Of a DNA stretch of 6,183 bases, positions 1-6,183 are shown one piece after another. Each line of letters starts with the position of its first letter. Within the stretch, counting starts at the first letter, position 1. The notes beneath the pieces were generated by a model. The model was not told the origin of the DNA, searched no databases, and worked only from the letters and a program-made list of their open reading frames with translations. Made by a program: the position numbers and the translations under genes. Source of the stretch: JAYWIG01 sp043789035 (GTDB lineage: Bacteria; Pseudomonadota; Gammaproteobacteria; Burkholderiales; Burkholderiaceae_E); contig JAYWIG010000340.1 of the NCBI GenBank assembly GCA_043789035.1, forward strand, positions 1-6,183. The letters are read 5' to 3'.

Positions 1-1058
1 TATTGGGCCGAATTCGTGCAGGAATTTTAGAACAATCGACGGTTGACACACTCACCGAAGCTGGCGTGAGTAGAGTGCTGACAGAGGGCCTCATCCACCG
101 CCACCTTGAACTCGTGTTCAATGGCGAGAGACACAGCATAGACTTGCACAAGGTAACCAATGGCCGCGTGGTAACCGCCTACGGCCAAACTGAAGTGACG
201 CGCGACTTGATGGATCATCGGTTGGCCAAAGGCCTAAAGACTATTTATGAAGCCGCTGACGTGTTGCTTAATAACTTCGATTCGCGCAAGCCAAGCGTTA
301 GTTACAGTAAAAATGGGGTTACTCAAACGATTGAATGTGACTTCATTGCAGGTTGCGATGGTTTCCACGGTGTAAGTCGCGCCAGCGTACCCAAGAGTGC
401 CATCACAGAATTTAATCGCGAATACCCTTTTGGCTGGTTAGGAGTCTTGGCCGAAGTGCCTCCGGTATCGCCCCATGCAATCATCTACGGCAATAGCGCG
501 AGAGGCTTCTCATTATGTTCGATGCGTAGCTTAACAAGAAGCAGATACTACGTGCAATGCCCGATGAGCGACAAAGTCGAAGATTGGAGCGACGAACGGT
601 TTTGGAACGAATTAAAACTTCGTGTTGATAAAGAAACGGCGGACAAGATTATTACTGGTCCTTCAATTGAAAAGAGCATTGCGCCGCTACGAAGTTTTGT
701 TGCGGAACCGATGCGGTTCGGTACATTATTCCTCGCAGGTGACGCTGCCCACATCGTTCCGCCAACTGGTGCCAAAGGTTTAAACCTCGCCATGAGTGAT
801 GTGCGAATGCTCTCCCAAGCTTTCGAAAATTACTATGTCGAAAAGTCTGAAACAGGCATTGACGGCTATTCCAACAGAGCTTTGCAGCGAGTGTGGAAAG
901 TCGAGCGTTTCTCTTGGTGGCTAACCTCCCTACTCCATCGTTTTCCCGATACCGAGGGCTTTGGGCAGAAAATTCAAGAGGCTGAATTGGGTTACTTGAT
1001 GAGCTCGAACGCAGCGCAAACCAGCCTTGCGGAAAACTATACCGGCCTACCGCAGTAA
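1..1058 (+). CDS. pobA: 4-hydroxybenzoate 3-monooxygenase (p-hydroxybenzoate hydroxylase), 5' end cut by window
   Basis: FAD- and NAD(P)H-dependent flavoprotein that hydroxylates 4-hydroxybenzoate to protocatechuate, which feeds the beta-ketoadipate pathway in the cytosol. The frame is open to the left edge. The first full codon (TTG at 3-5) is an internal Leu matching Leu40 of the Pseudomonas enzyme, not a start, so about 39 residues including the N-terminal GxGxxG FAD fingerprint lie outside. From that codon 351 residues are visible. Family landmarks are all present (local number plus 39 gives Pseudomonas numbering): GRIRAG at the start (R42/R44), the CDGFHG motif at 118-123, Tyr162 (Tyr201), Ser173 (Ser212), Arg175 (Arg214), Tyr183 (Tyr222), LAGDAAH at 244-250 with flavin-binding Asp247, Pro254 (Pro293), Asn261 (Asn300) and Tyr346 (Tyr385). 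Substrate and proton-relay residues are therefore intact. The C-terminus ends at GLPQ, about four residues shorter than the Pseudomonas protein. It converges on the minus-strand block; no regulator is visible in the window. Confidence 0.96.
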   Translation, partial: LGRIRAGILEQSTVDTLTEAGVSRVLTEGLIHRHLELVFNGERHSIDLHKVTNGRVVTAYGQTEVTRDLMDHRLAKGLKTIYEAADVLLNNFDSRKPSVSYSKNGVTQTIECDFIAGCDGFHGVSRASVPKSAITEFNREYPFGWLGVLAEVPPVSPHAIIYGNSARGFSLCSMRSLTRSRYYVQCPMSDKVEDWSDERFWNELKLRVDKETADKIITGPSIEKSIAPLRSFVAEPMRFGTLFLAGDAAHIVPPTGAKGLNLAMSDVRMLSQAFENYYVEKSETGIDGYSNRALQRVWKVERFSWWLTSLLHRFPDTEGFGQKIQEAELGYLMSSNAAQTSLAENYTGLPQ

Positions 1059-1095
1059 TCCATATGAAGAACGATCAAAAACTGATGGCATAGTT

Positions 1096-1114
1096 GCGCC
1101 GTTGATCGCGGCGC
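1096..1114. terminator. GC-rich hairpin between convergent genes, possible weak terminator
   Basis: GCGCCG (1096-1101) and CGGCGC (1109-1114) are a perfect 6-bp inverted repeat around a 7-base loop, placed in the 78-base gap between the stop codons of pobA (+) and the scramblase-like gene (-). Position and GC content suit a shared transcription end. No T-run directly follows on the + strand. On the minus strand the nearest run of T is about 15-20 bases beyond the stem, so a classical intrinsic terminator is not established. Confidence 0.35.
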
Positions 1115-1136
1115 GGGGCCTGTGACCAATAAAGCC

Positions 1137-1724
1137 TTACTCTTTCAAAACCATATCGATACAAAGCACGGCGGCAAGAATGAGCGTTCTTACACCAGCG
1201 TCAGCCTTCACGGTGGGTTGAATCGACAACATATAGTTATCGGCAGTCGTAAACATTTCTTTTCCTAGCCCAGCCCATTTTTTCGCTACGCTGGCTAACT
1301 CACTCTCACCGCGCATAAAGCTAAAGCTCCAACTAGTCCATTTACCCTTGAGCATGCAAACATGATTACCATCGGCATCGAGTACTTCGAATTTACCACC
1401 AATCGTTAGCAGCTTTTGTTTGAACATTCCAACAACCGCATCGTTCTGATCGAAAACTTGCACGTTCGACCAAAACAACGAAATGCCGCGCTTTACTGAC
1501 AGCACTTTTTGCCCTTGCGGGGTTGTCACCACAACATGAAACGGCGTCATGCGCTTATGGTCAGTGAAGCGAAGTAACTTCGAAATGATGCCCAAATGTG
1601 GTTCGCGGCACTCCATCACCTTTTGCTGAGTTGTAGGGTCGAAAATATCAAAATTATTCGACGCCTTGAACATGCCTACATGTTCTTTGACTAGGAAAAG
1701 GTTGTTTGAGAGAACTGGATGCAT
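1137..1724 (-). CDS. LURP-one-related / phospholipid scramblase-like family protein (tubby-like fold)
   Basis: 195-residue protein that reads end to end like the bacterial LURP-one-related (LOR; B. subtilis YxjI-type) group, which shares the tubby/scramblase beta-barrel fold. The biochemical role of bacterial members is unknown; a membrane-lipid link is suggested by fold and neighbours only. From the ATG, visible hallmarks are NLFLVKEHVGMFKASNNFDI (8-27), the KLLRFTDHKRMTPF stretch (49-62), VKRGISLFWS (77-86), GGKFEVLDADGN (109-120), LKGKWTSWSF (125-134), KKWAGLGKEMFT (148-159) and a C-terminal hydrophobic segment, LILAAVLCIDMVLK (181-194). In scramblase-fold proteins the C-terminal hydrophobic helix sits inside the barrel. 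I prefer ATG 1722-1724 over an in-frame TTG at 1749-1751 because homologues begin close to MHPVLSNNLF and a purine-rich AGAAAG precedes the ATG; that ribosome site is weak. It lies 68 bases after the Lgt-like gene on the same strand and is probably the last gene of the operon. Confidence 0.85.
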   Translation of the reverse strand: MHPVLSNNLFLVKEHVGMFKASNNFDIFDPTTQQKVMECREPHLGIISKLLRFTDHKRMTPFHVVVTTPQGQKVLSVKRGISLFWSNVQVFDQNDAVVGMFKQKLLTIGGKFEVLDADGNHVCMLKGKWTSWSFSFMRGESELASVAKKWAGLGKEMFTTADNYMLSIQPTVKADAGVRTLILAAVLCIDMVLKE

Positions 1725-1792
1725 GAAGACTTTCTGAATTGGGCAAAGCAATTCATCAAGTCTAAACCAAAGTCTGATCTGGTAATAAAAGC

Positions 1793-2872
1793 CTATTCAG
1801 TGGCCAAGTACATCGCCATTCTTGATCGAGTAACAGAGCTTTTACCAGTGACGACGAATACATAGAGCGCTAAAAGTTGCAACACTACCAGAGGCCCAGG
1901 TGCCCATAAACCTTTCATACCTTCGACAAATGACGGTAGGCCCGCGATAGCCAAATTACTACCAAATAGTGAGACGTATAAAAAAGCTAAGGCGATAGTT
2001 GCGAGCGACATCCATTGATACGCGGTAACCCGCCCTTTACCTCGAAAATCGGTTCGCATGAACTCCGACAGAAAACGCCAGCCTTGCGAAACCACTAAGA
2101 CAAAGAGTAATGACGCCGCAATCTTGCCTTTCATAAACAACCAGAAACCCACTGAGCCTGTGAAAATGTGAATCCATGCGGTAATCGCTTGAATAGGTAC
2201 AACCGCTATACCCTCTAGGGCAGCTGCGTAAGAAATTTTCTTAGTCGCGCCGTGGAACACAAAGTTCATTCGGCTAAAAATCTGATACCAAACACCCGTT
2301 AAGTTATCTACCCGTTTGCCATAACAGCAACCAAAGCTAATACAAGCGATTCGCCCAACGCCTTCACCATAAGTGTAGGCGATAGCGATTGCAGCAATGA
2401 CCGCGAGTGTGTCCGATGGCCTTAGGTTACCGATCACTTTTTCTAAACCAAAGTAAACCGAGATGGATGAGCCTAACCATAAAACCACAGGTATTGCTAA
2501 GGCGATAACAAAAACCGCACCTCCAACCGTGTGGGTGTTGGGAATTCGTTCGACTATCTGGGCAACCCAACGTGCTGCGAACAAAGAGATTAGTGACAGT
2601 AGTACTGTGGCTAATAGAACGAACTCAACCTTCACACCAACCGATGAGGTCATGATGACAATCAAACCGCCTGCCAGCAAGAAGGCCAGGCTGGTCAAAG
2701 CGCCATACCAAGTGAAGTTTCTTGCCTCCCAGAAGCCATCTGATCGCTTACGCCTGGGTACCGCAGCAAAAAACTGCCATTGTTCCTTTGGCAAAGTTTT
2801 GCATGCCCAGCGTAGTAAATAGTTTAGAGCGAAAAAAAGGCCGACGGTGAAAAACTCAAGTAGATAGTTCAT
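1793..2872 (-). CDS. Divergent prolipoprotein diacylglyceryl transferase (Lgt)-like integral membrane protein
   Basis: 359-residue polytopic inner-membrane protein with about eight or nine hydrophobic segments (roughly 4-21, 55-75, 83-101, 117-136, 154-168, 214-235, 250-263, 286-305, 326-343). The Lgt signature is recognisable at 169-187: Gly173-Arg174 followed by SFGCCYG, where Arg174 aligns with essential Arg143 and Gly185 with Gly154 of E. coli Lgt. SEFMRTDFRGKGR (269-281) followed by a YQWMSL helix matches the later Lgt motif, so Arg273 is the likely partner of Arg239. HTVGGA (114-119) may stand for the usual His-Gly-Gly motif. Differences: about 70 residues longer than E. coli Lgt (291 aa), Cys177 at the signature Asn position (also seen in other Lgts), and VVPIQAITA (224-232) in place of the usual P-Q-L-Y-E, so the Tyr-Glu pair is lost. 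True Lgt moves diacylglycerol from phosphatidylglycerol to lipoprotein cysteines; here a changed acceptor or donor is plausible. The ATG overlaps the end of the PSD-like gene by 17 bases, with GGA about 6-7 bases upstream, indicating translational coupling. Confidence 0.8.
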   Translation of the reverse strand: MNYLLEFFTVGLFFALNYLLRWACKTLPKEQWQFFAAVPRRKRSDGFWEARNFTWYGALTSLAFLLAGGLIVIMTSSVGVKVEFVLLATVLLSLISLFAARWVAQIVERIPNTHTVGGAVFVIALAIPVVLWLGSSISVYFGLEKVIGNLRPSDTLAVIAAIAIAYTYGEGVGRIACISFGCCYGKRVDNLTGVWYQIFSRMNFVFHGATKKISYAAALEGIAVVPIQAITAWIHIFTGSVGFWLFMKGKIAASLLFVLVVSQGWRFLSEFMRTDFRGKGRVTAYQWMSLATIALAFLYVSLFGSNLAIAGLPSFVEGMKGLWAPGPLVVLQLLALYVFVVTGKSSVTRSRMAMYLATE

Positions 2873-3974
2873 GAATATTCCAATCTGTAACTAAGCGGGG
2901 TAATCGTTTATTTCCTGCTGCATCTAGAGCCGTTCCGATGCCACTGCGAACCTGCAATTCGGTTTCAACCATGGGTGCGTCGAAGCCTTGACCAAACCGA
3001 CTAAAAACATCATTGCGTGCTTGGTTACTTAGAAGGTCTGAATCAAATTTCACACGGTTCTTTTCGAACAGAAGCACTACCGTGCTGCTGCCAGGCTCGA
3101 ACACGCTTTTTACAGCGCCTCGTTTGCACATCAGACCTTCATACATCGTTGTTGGTAACTTGTACTGAGAATGAGAGTAACACTGGCGCACACGACCTAT
3201 TAACAACGCAACCACTTCAATCATTGCTACCTTACCAATGCCAGTACCACCCGGTACATCGGTATCAAAAATCGTGACGAACCGGCGATTTTTTGAATAT
3301 GGAGTGACTGTTTCAACGCAAGCTGTTGGGTTACACGAATGATAGGCACCACCAATTTCATAGAAATCCACCACGGCACCTGCGACTGGGCAATGGTTAT
3401 AGTGGTACATCTCAGGGGTAAGTCTAAAAATCGCCCAATCAGCATCGCTAAATTTCTGTACCCAAGCGTTTTTCTTATCCAGCAGTTCCGCGAGCGAAAA
3501 AAACTTTTCTTTGATCTGCAACTTGTGCTGCTGAGTTAAGTTTCCAAGCAACAATCTAGAGTCACAAGGTGCAACGATACGCCTTGGATCAGGTGACATT
3601 GGCCTGCAGTCCCAAAAGCGAATTTGTCTGCCGAAAAAATCTCTCCAGGTAGGGGATACTGGCATAGGTTCAAGCAGCTCATCCATACGTACACCAGTGC
3701 GTTCAACTAAGGAACTAAATACGCCTTGAGAATCTCGAATTGGTTTATCAAAGTTGATGGTTGCCAGCCAATCATTAATCGCAGGTGAGCTAGAAATCCA
3801 TTTAAAAACCCACGGAGCGGATTCTCGGAGTGAGCTGTACATCCAGCGAATATGCCGGTCATAGAGCAGAGTTTCATTTCTTACTTCACCAGTTTGCCTG
3901 TCCACAAACTGATGTTGTCGATGCTGTTTTTGTTTTGAATCGGCGAATGTTTTTAACTGGTCTGTTAGCTGCAT
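2856..3974 (-). CDS. Phosphatidylserine decarboxylase-like proenzyme with extra N-terminal domain
   Basis: 372-residue protein (from ATG 3972-3974) of the pyruvoyl-dependent phosphatidylserine decarboxylase family, which converts phosphatidylserine to phosphatidylethanolamine at the membrane after self-cleavage. The C-terminal two thirds carries the catalytic landmarks: APCDSRLLLG with Asp138, the F-R-L-T-P-E-M-Y-H-Y-N-H-C-P-V-A-G block with His191 and His194, the NRRFVTIFDTD stretch near 230-239, KVAMIEVVALLIGRV (248-262), and FEPGSSTVVLLFE (292-304), where cleavage normally occurs. At this site Ser-Ser-Thr (296-298) replaces the usual Gly-Ser-Thr, although Gly295 precedes the first Ser. The first ~120 residues, including QFVDRQTGEVRNETLLYDRH, are absent from E. 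coli Psd and resemble the N-terminal domain seen on PSDC-type family members. No signal peptide or membrane helix is seen. A TTG at 4023-4025 would add 17 residues but has no ribosome site and overlaps a TTGACA; the ATG has GAAGA just upstream. It is the first gene of the probable three-gene operon and overlaps the Lgt-like gene. It is distinct from housekeeping psd, so I give no symbol. Confidence 0.86.
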   Translation of the reverse strand: MQLTDQLKTFADSKQKQHRQHQFVDRQTGEVRNETLLYDRHIRWMYSSLRESAPWVFKWISSSPAINDWLATINFDKPIRDSQGVFSSLVERTGVRMDELLEPMPVSPTWRDFFGRQIRFWDCRPMSPDPRRIVAPCDSRLLLGNLTQQHKLQIKEKFFSLAELLDKKNAWVQKFSDADWAIFRLTPEMYHYNHCPVAGAVVDFYEIGGAYHSCNPTACVETVTPYSKNRRFVTIFDTDVPGGTGIGKVAMIEVVALLIGRVRQCYSHSQYKLPTTMYEGLMCKRGAVKSVFEPGSSTVVLLFEKNRVKFDSDLLSNQARNDVFSRFGQGFDAPMVETELQVRSGIGTALDAAGNKRLPRLVTDWNIHELST

Positions 3975-3990
3975 TGAGTCTTCGATAACC

Positions 3991-4006
3991 GGTTGTGAAT
4001 ACAACC
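3991..4006. promoter_or_regulatory. Short perfect inverted repeat upstream of the PSD-like gene, candidate operator or leader hairpin
   Basis: GGTTGT (3991-3996) and ACAACC (4001-4006) form a 6-bp inverted repeat around GAAT. It lies 17-32 bases upstream of the ATG at 3974 and overlaps the place where a -10 element would fall if the TTGACA at 4020-4025 (minus strand) were the -35. This could be an operator half-site pair, or chance; there is nothing else to support it. Confidence 0.25.
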
Positions 4007-4025
4007 ACTGTATGAATAATGTCAA
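3996..4025 (-). promoter_or_regulatory. Possible sigma70-type promoter for the PSD / Lgt-like / LOR operon
   Basis: On the minus strand a perfect TTGACA (4020-4025) is followed, after an 18-base spacer, by TATTCA (3996-4001), which matches the -10 consensus at only three of six positions. Transcription would start near 3989, leaving a leader of about 14 bases before the ATG at 3974. A second TTGACA on the same strand (4066-4071) lacks any recognisable -10. The location, in the 140-base gap after the preceding gene, is the main support. The weak -10 keeps confidence low. Confidence 0.25.
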
Positions 4026-4114
4026 ATTGCTATGAAGACCAGATGACGGAACGTTGAATCTTTTGTGTCAATCACTTAAGCAAGTGTATAGGCCGCTGCT
4101 CGTGCGCTCGCCGC

Positions 4115-5248
4115 CTACCAACCATAGAAGCGCGACCAAGTGGCACTTACTTGATCACCTTGCACGAGTCTATATTCAGGAAACTGGGCACCCGTGGCAC
4201 AGGCATGATTTGGCAAAATCCGCAGTTGGGTGCCTATGGGAAACTGCTTTTCAATATTAGGGTCAACTTGATTACCGGTAAGGCTTAGGATGCCATGCTC
4301 TTGATTAGCGCCACTCAACACATAGTTGGTGATGACCAGACCTTGCACATCGCAAACCTGCCCGTAGCCATAATCATAGCTTTGCTTAGCTGTGCCTTTG
4401 TCGCGGCTCATCGCCATCCAACCAGCATCCACAATGGCCCAACCCTTGTCTTTTTGATGGCCAATCACCGTAGTCAAAACTGAAAGAGCAACATCCTCCA
4501 GTGCACAAACACCTACGTTACACATCACTAAATCAAACATCACATAAACGCCAGCGCGAACTTCGGTAACGCCCTGCAGTTGTCTCGCAGACAGCGCCGT
4601 AGGTGTCGAGCCAACGCTGACAATCGGACATGGAAGGCCCGCATCGCGAAGCCGCTCGGCAGCTAACACACAAAGGCTTCGCTCTTGCTCGGCCATCGCT
4701 TCTAACGCGCTAGCCGTATTCAGCTCATAACTCGAACCCGCATGCGTCATGACCCCCTGCAAGTTCATTGACCCTTCATGTAAGATTTTTCCAATAGCAA
4801 TAAGCTCATCACTGTTTGGCTTTACGCCAGATCGATGGTTATCCGTGTCAATTTCCACCAATACCTTAAAGCAATGCCCACTCATTCGACCGAACTCGAC
4901 AATCGCTTGTGCGGAAACTACGCTGTCTGCAATGATTTTTAAGTCACAGCCTTTGTCAAGCAATACAGCAACCTGGCGTAACTTCGGTGCCACCATACCG
5001 ACTGCGTACAAGATATCCGTAACACCATGGGCGAAAAATTGCTCGGCTTCTTTTAACGTTGAAACTGTTATACCCGTCGCACCGGCAGCAGTCTGCAACG
5101 CAGTCACTTCAAGGCATTTTGTCGTCTTCACATGGGGGCGAAACGCAACTCCAAGCGAATTCATTTGCTGTTGCATACGATCAATATTACGTTGCATCCG
5201 CTCTACGTCGATTAATGCGGCGGGAGTAGGTAGGTCGATCAAATTCAT
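4115..5248 (-). CDS. DSD1 / D-threonine aldolase family PLP-dependent enzyme (alanine-racemase-like fold III)
   Basis: 377-residue cytosolic enzyme of the fold-type III PLP family that includes eukaryotic D-serine dehydratase (DSD1) and bacterial D-threonine aldolase. Domain order is an N-terminal alanine-racemase-like TIM barrel (about 5-240) and a C-terminal D-serine-dehydratase-like beta domain (about 250-370). The PLP lysine is Lys41 in RPHVKTTK (37-44); the family usually has KTHK, so a Thr replaces the His. VEIDTDNHRSG (131-141) and VSVGSTPTA (210-218) are typical barrel motifs, the latter binding the PLP phosphate. NHACATG (347-353) supplies the metal-ligand pair His348 and Cys350, as in DSD1, and suggests a zinc-type enzyme acting on a D-3-hydroxy amino acid. 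Whether it dehydrates D-serine, cleaves D-threonine-like substrates, or does something else cannot be told. I chose ATG 5246-5248, since homologues begin near M-x-L-x-x-L-P-T-P-A and a GAG lies 10 bases upstream; ATG 5261-5263 (five residues longer) is almost as good. Further upstream the frame merely stays open. Confidence 0.88.
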   Translation of the reverse strand: MNLIDLPTPAALIDVERMQRNIDRMQQQMNSLGVAFRPHVKTTKCLEVTALQTAAGATGITVSTLKEAEQFFAHGVTDILYAVGMVAPKLRQVAVLLDKGCDLKIIADSVVSAQAIVEFGRMSGHCFKVLVEIDTDNHRSGVKPNSDELIAIGKILHEGSMNLQGVMTHAGSSYELNTASALEAMAEQERSLCVLAAERLRDAGLPCPIVSVGSTPTALSARQLQGVTEVRAGVYVMFDLVMCNVGVCALEDVALSVLTTVIGHQKDKGWAIVDAGWMAMSRDKGTAKQSYDYGYGQVCDVQGLVITNYVLSGANQEHGILSLTGNQVDPNIEKQFPIGTQLRILPNHACATGAQFPEYRLVQGDQVSATWSRFYGW

Positions 5249-5388
5249 TTTTGCGATTCTCATTTCGTTATTTCTTATTTTAACGATCGCAAGAAAAAGG
5301 TAACTAGAGCAGCCGCCCATCGGCACCCTGAACCATTTCAAGCTCAGGTCGCGGGAAATTGCTCATCGTTTGCATCTTGATCAATAAC

Positions 5389-6129
5389 CTACCGCTTCAA
5401 AGGGAAGTTTTCTAAAATCTGAAAACTCTCACCCGCAGCTGGTTCGACGAAGAGAGAAATTTGTTCGAATCGGCAGTCTTCCAAATGATGGAAATGCCTC
5501 TGGGCTGCATATAGCAGTGCCAAACGAGCTTCGGGTGTTACTCCATTTAGCGCACCGGTGAGTGAAAAATGAAACTGGAATTGATCTAGCACCCACGGGT
5601 AACCCCACTGCGACAGCATTCGGTCTTGTTCTTCGCTTAAGCTCTTGTTTTGCCGTCGTTTCAATTCTTGCGAGGTTAAAGGCGCGGCAAATGAATGCAA
5701 AGCGGTCGTGCAAGCTCTAGCGATAGCGTTGATCTTTTTCAAGTCGCCCTCAGGTCGCAGGGCAATAAAATCCCTCAGCATTCCGACCCTTAAAGGTGGT
5801 AAAGAAAAGGCACTCATAGTGCCGGCTAACTCCTGCATGCCAGACGCAAGCCGATTGACATCTTGGTCGTGAGCTAGCCTAAACGGCGCCTTTAAAGTTG
5901 CATGCCAACCATAGCGTCGTGGATCTTCAGTTAGTGCTGCGAAAAGCGAAGGCTCAACACCATCAATGACCGGTTGATCTAACATTTTGCCCGAAGAAAC
6001 ACATCTTCCAAGCCAATGGCTCCCTGCTAGCGCCCATGGACTGGTAAGTTGAGGAGTGAAGTAAACGGCATATCGATACGGCTGCAAAGCCAATGTGCGG
6101 TCATGGAAGTTGTCATCAAAACTAAACAT
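5389..6129 (-). CDS. DUF1045 family protein, 2H phosphoesterase-like, phosphonate-cluster type
   Basis: 246-residue cytosolic protein of the DUF1045 family, typically encoded inside phosphonate-utilisation (phn) gene clusters and related to the 2H phosphoesterase superfamily. Both histidine motifs are present: His76 in YGWHATLKAPFRL (73-85) and His187 in FQFHFSLTG (184-192), giving the H-x-T/S-L pair that forms the active site of 2H enzymes such as cyclic phosphodiesterases. The opening YRYAVYFTP (18-26) and the W-x-L-G stretch (39-41) are also family features. Length is normal for the family. The start is well supported by an AGG six bases upstream of ATG 6127-6129. The exact substrate in phosphonate metabolism is not established; a role on a cyclic or phosphorylated ribosyl intermediate is a guess from the fold. 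It is followed after about 140 bases by the DSD1-like gene on the same strand. Its own upstream neighbours lie outside the window. Confidence 0.88.
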   Translation of the reverse strand: MFSFDDNFHDRTLALQPYRYAVYFTPQLTSPWALAGSHWLGRCVSSGKMLDQPVIDGVEPSLFAALTEDPRRYGWHATLKAPFRLAHDQDVNRLASGMQELAGTMSAFSLPPLRVGMLRDFIALRPEGDLKKINAIARACTTALHSFAAPLTSQELKRRQNKSLSEEQDRMLSQWGYPWVLDQFQFHFSLTGALNGVTPEARLALLYAAQRHFHHLEDCRFEQISLFVEPAAGESFQILENFPLKR

Positions 6130-6183
6130 TCAGTGCCTATGCTACAGGTTTTATTGCGCAAATTTTGGCATTCGCGTAAGGGT

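Noticed and set aside
1064..1093. Nine-codon ATG open frame just after pobA
   Set aside because: Too short to support, with no ribosome site and no known peptide motif.
2463..2822. Plus-strand open frame of 119 codons
   Set aside because: Antisense to the Lgt-like membrane protein; the composition is what reverse-complement hydrophobic codons produce.
3975..4025. TTG start adding 17 residues to the PSD-like protein
   Set aside because: No Shine-Dalgarno sequence upstream, and the TTG is part of a TTGACA hexamer; the downstream ATG has a purine-rich stretch before it. The extension cannot be fully excluded.
4073..4086. CACTT-AAGC-AAGTG inverted repeat as a terminator for the DSD1-like gene
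   Set aside because: The stem is only 5 bp, AT-rich and not followed by a T-run in the direction of transcription.
4054..4260. Plus-strand open frame of 68 codons opposite the end of the DSD1-like gene
   Set aside because: Lies mostly antisense to a well-supported conserved gene, has no recognisable protein features and no clear ribosome site.
4749..5303. Plus-strand open frame of 184 codons
   Set aside because: Antisense shadow of the DSD1-like gene; the translated product is rich in Cys, Ser and Thr with no family resemblance.
5249..5341. Upstream extension of the DSD1-like protein from a TTG
   Set aside because: The added residues do not resemble the family N-terminus, and good internal ATG starts lie at 5263 and 5248.

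Overview
The window looks like chromosomal DNA from a Gram-negative proteobacterium, most likely a marine-type gammaproteobacterium. The base composition is moderate, the proteins read like proteobacterial family members, and coding is dense with short gaps. The taxon is inferred from protein character only. I see no RNA genes, CRISPR arrays, insertion sequences or long repeats, and no gene-free stretch longer than about 150 bases.

Layout. On the + strand, the left end (1-1058) holds the 3' nine tenths of pobA, 4-hydroxybenzoate 3-monooxygenase, cut by the window edge. It converges on a block of five genes that all lie on the minus strand and fill the rest of the window. In transcription order (right to left) these are: a DUF1045-type 2H phosphoesterase-like protein (5389-6129); a DSD1/D-threonine-aldolase-like PLP enzyme (4115-5248); a phosphatidylserine decarboxylase (PSD)-like proenzyme with an extra N-terminal domain (2856-3974); a divergent Lgt-like membrane protein (1793-2872) that overlaps the PSD gene by 17 bases; and a LURP-one-related/scramblase-like protein (1137-1724).

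How the genes may work together. The last three genes form a probable lipid-related operon. One member resembles a phospholipid head-group decarboxylase, one an integral membrane diacylglyceryl transferase, and one a tubby/scramblase-fold protein. The PSD-like protein keeps its Asp/His/His positions but has Ser-Ser-Thr where the self-cleavage motif is normally Gly-Ser-Thr. The Lgt-like protein keeps the Arg/Gly signature core but lacks the Tyr-Glu part of the usual Gln-Leu-Tyr-Glu motif. This trio is the best candidate in the window for an undescribed system, possibly membrane phospholipid modification or remodelling. The function is inference.

The two upstream genes are separated from the trio by about 140 bases and from each other by about 140 bases, so they may be a separate unit. 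DUF1045 proteins are usually met in phosphonate-utilisation gene clusters, so the sequence just beyond the right edge could hold phn-type genes. That cannot be seen here.
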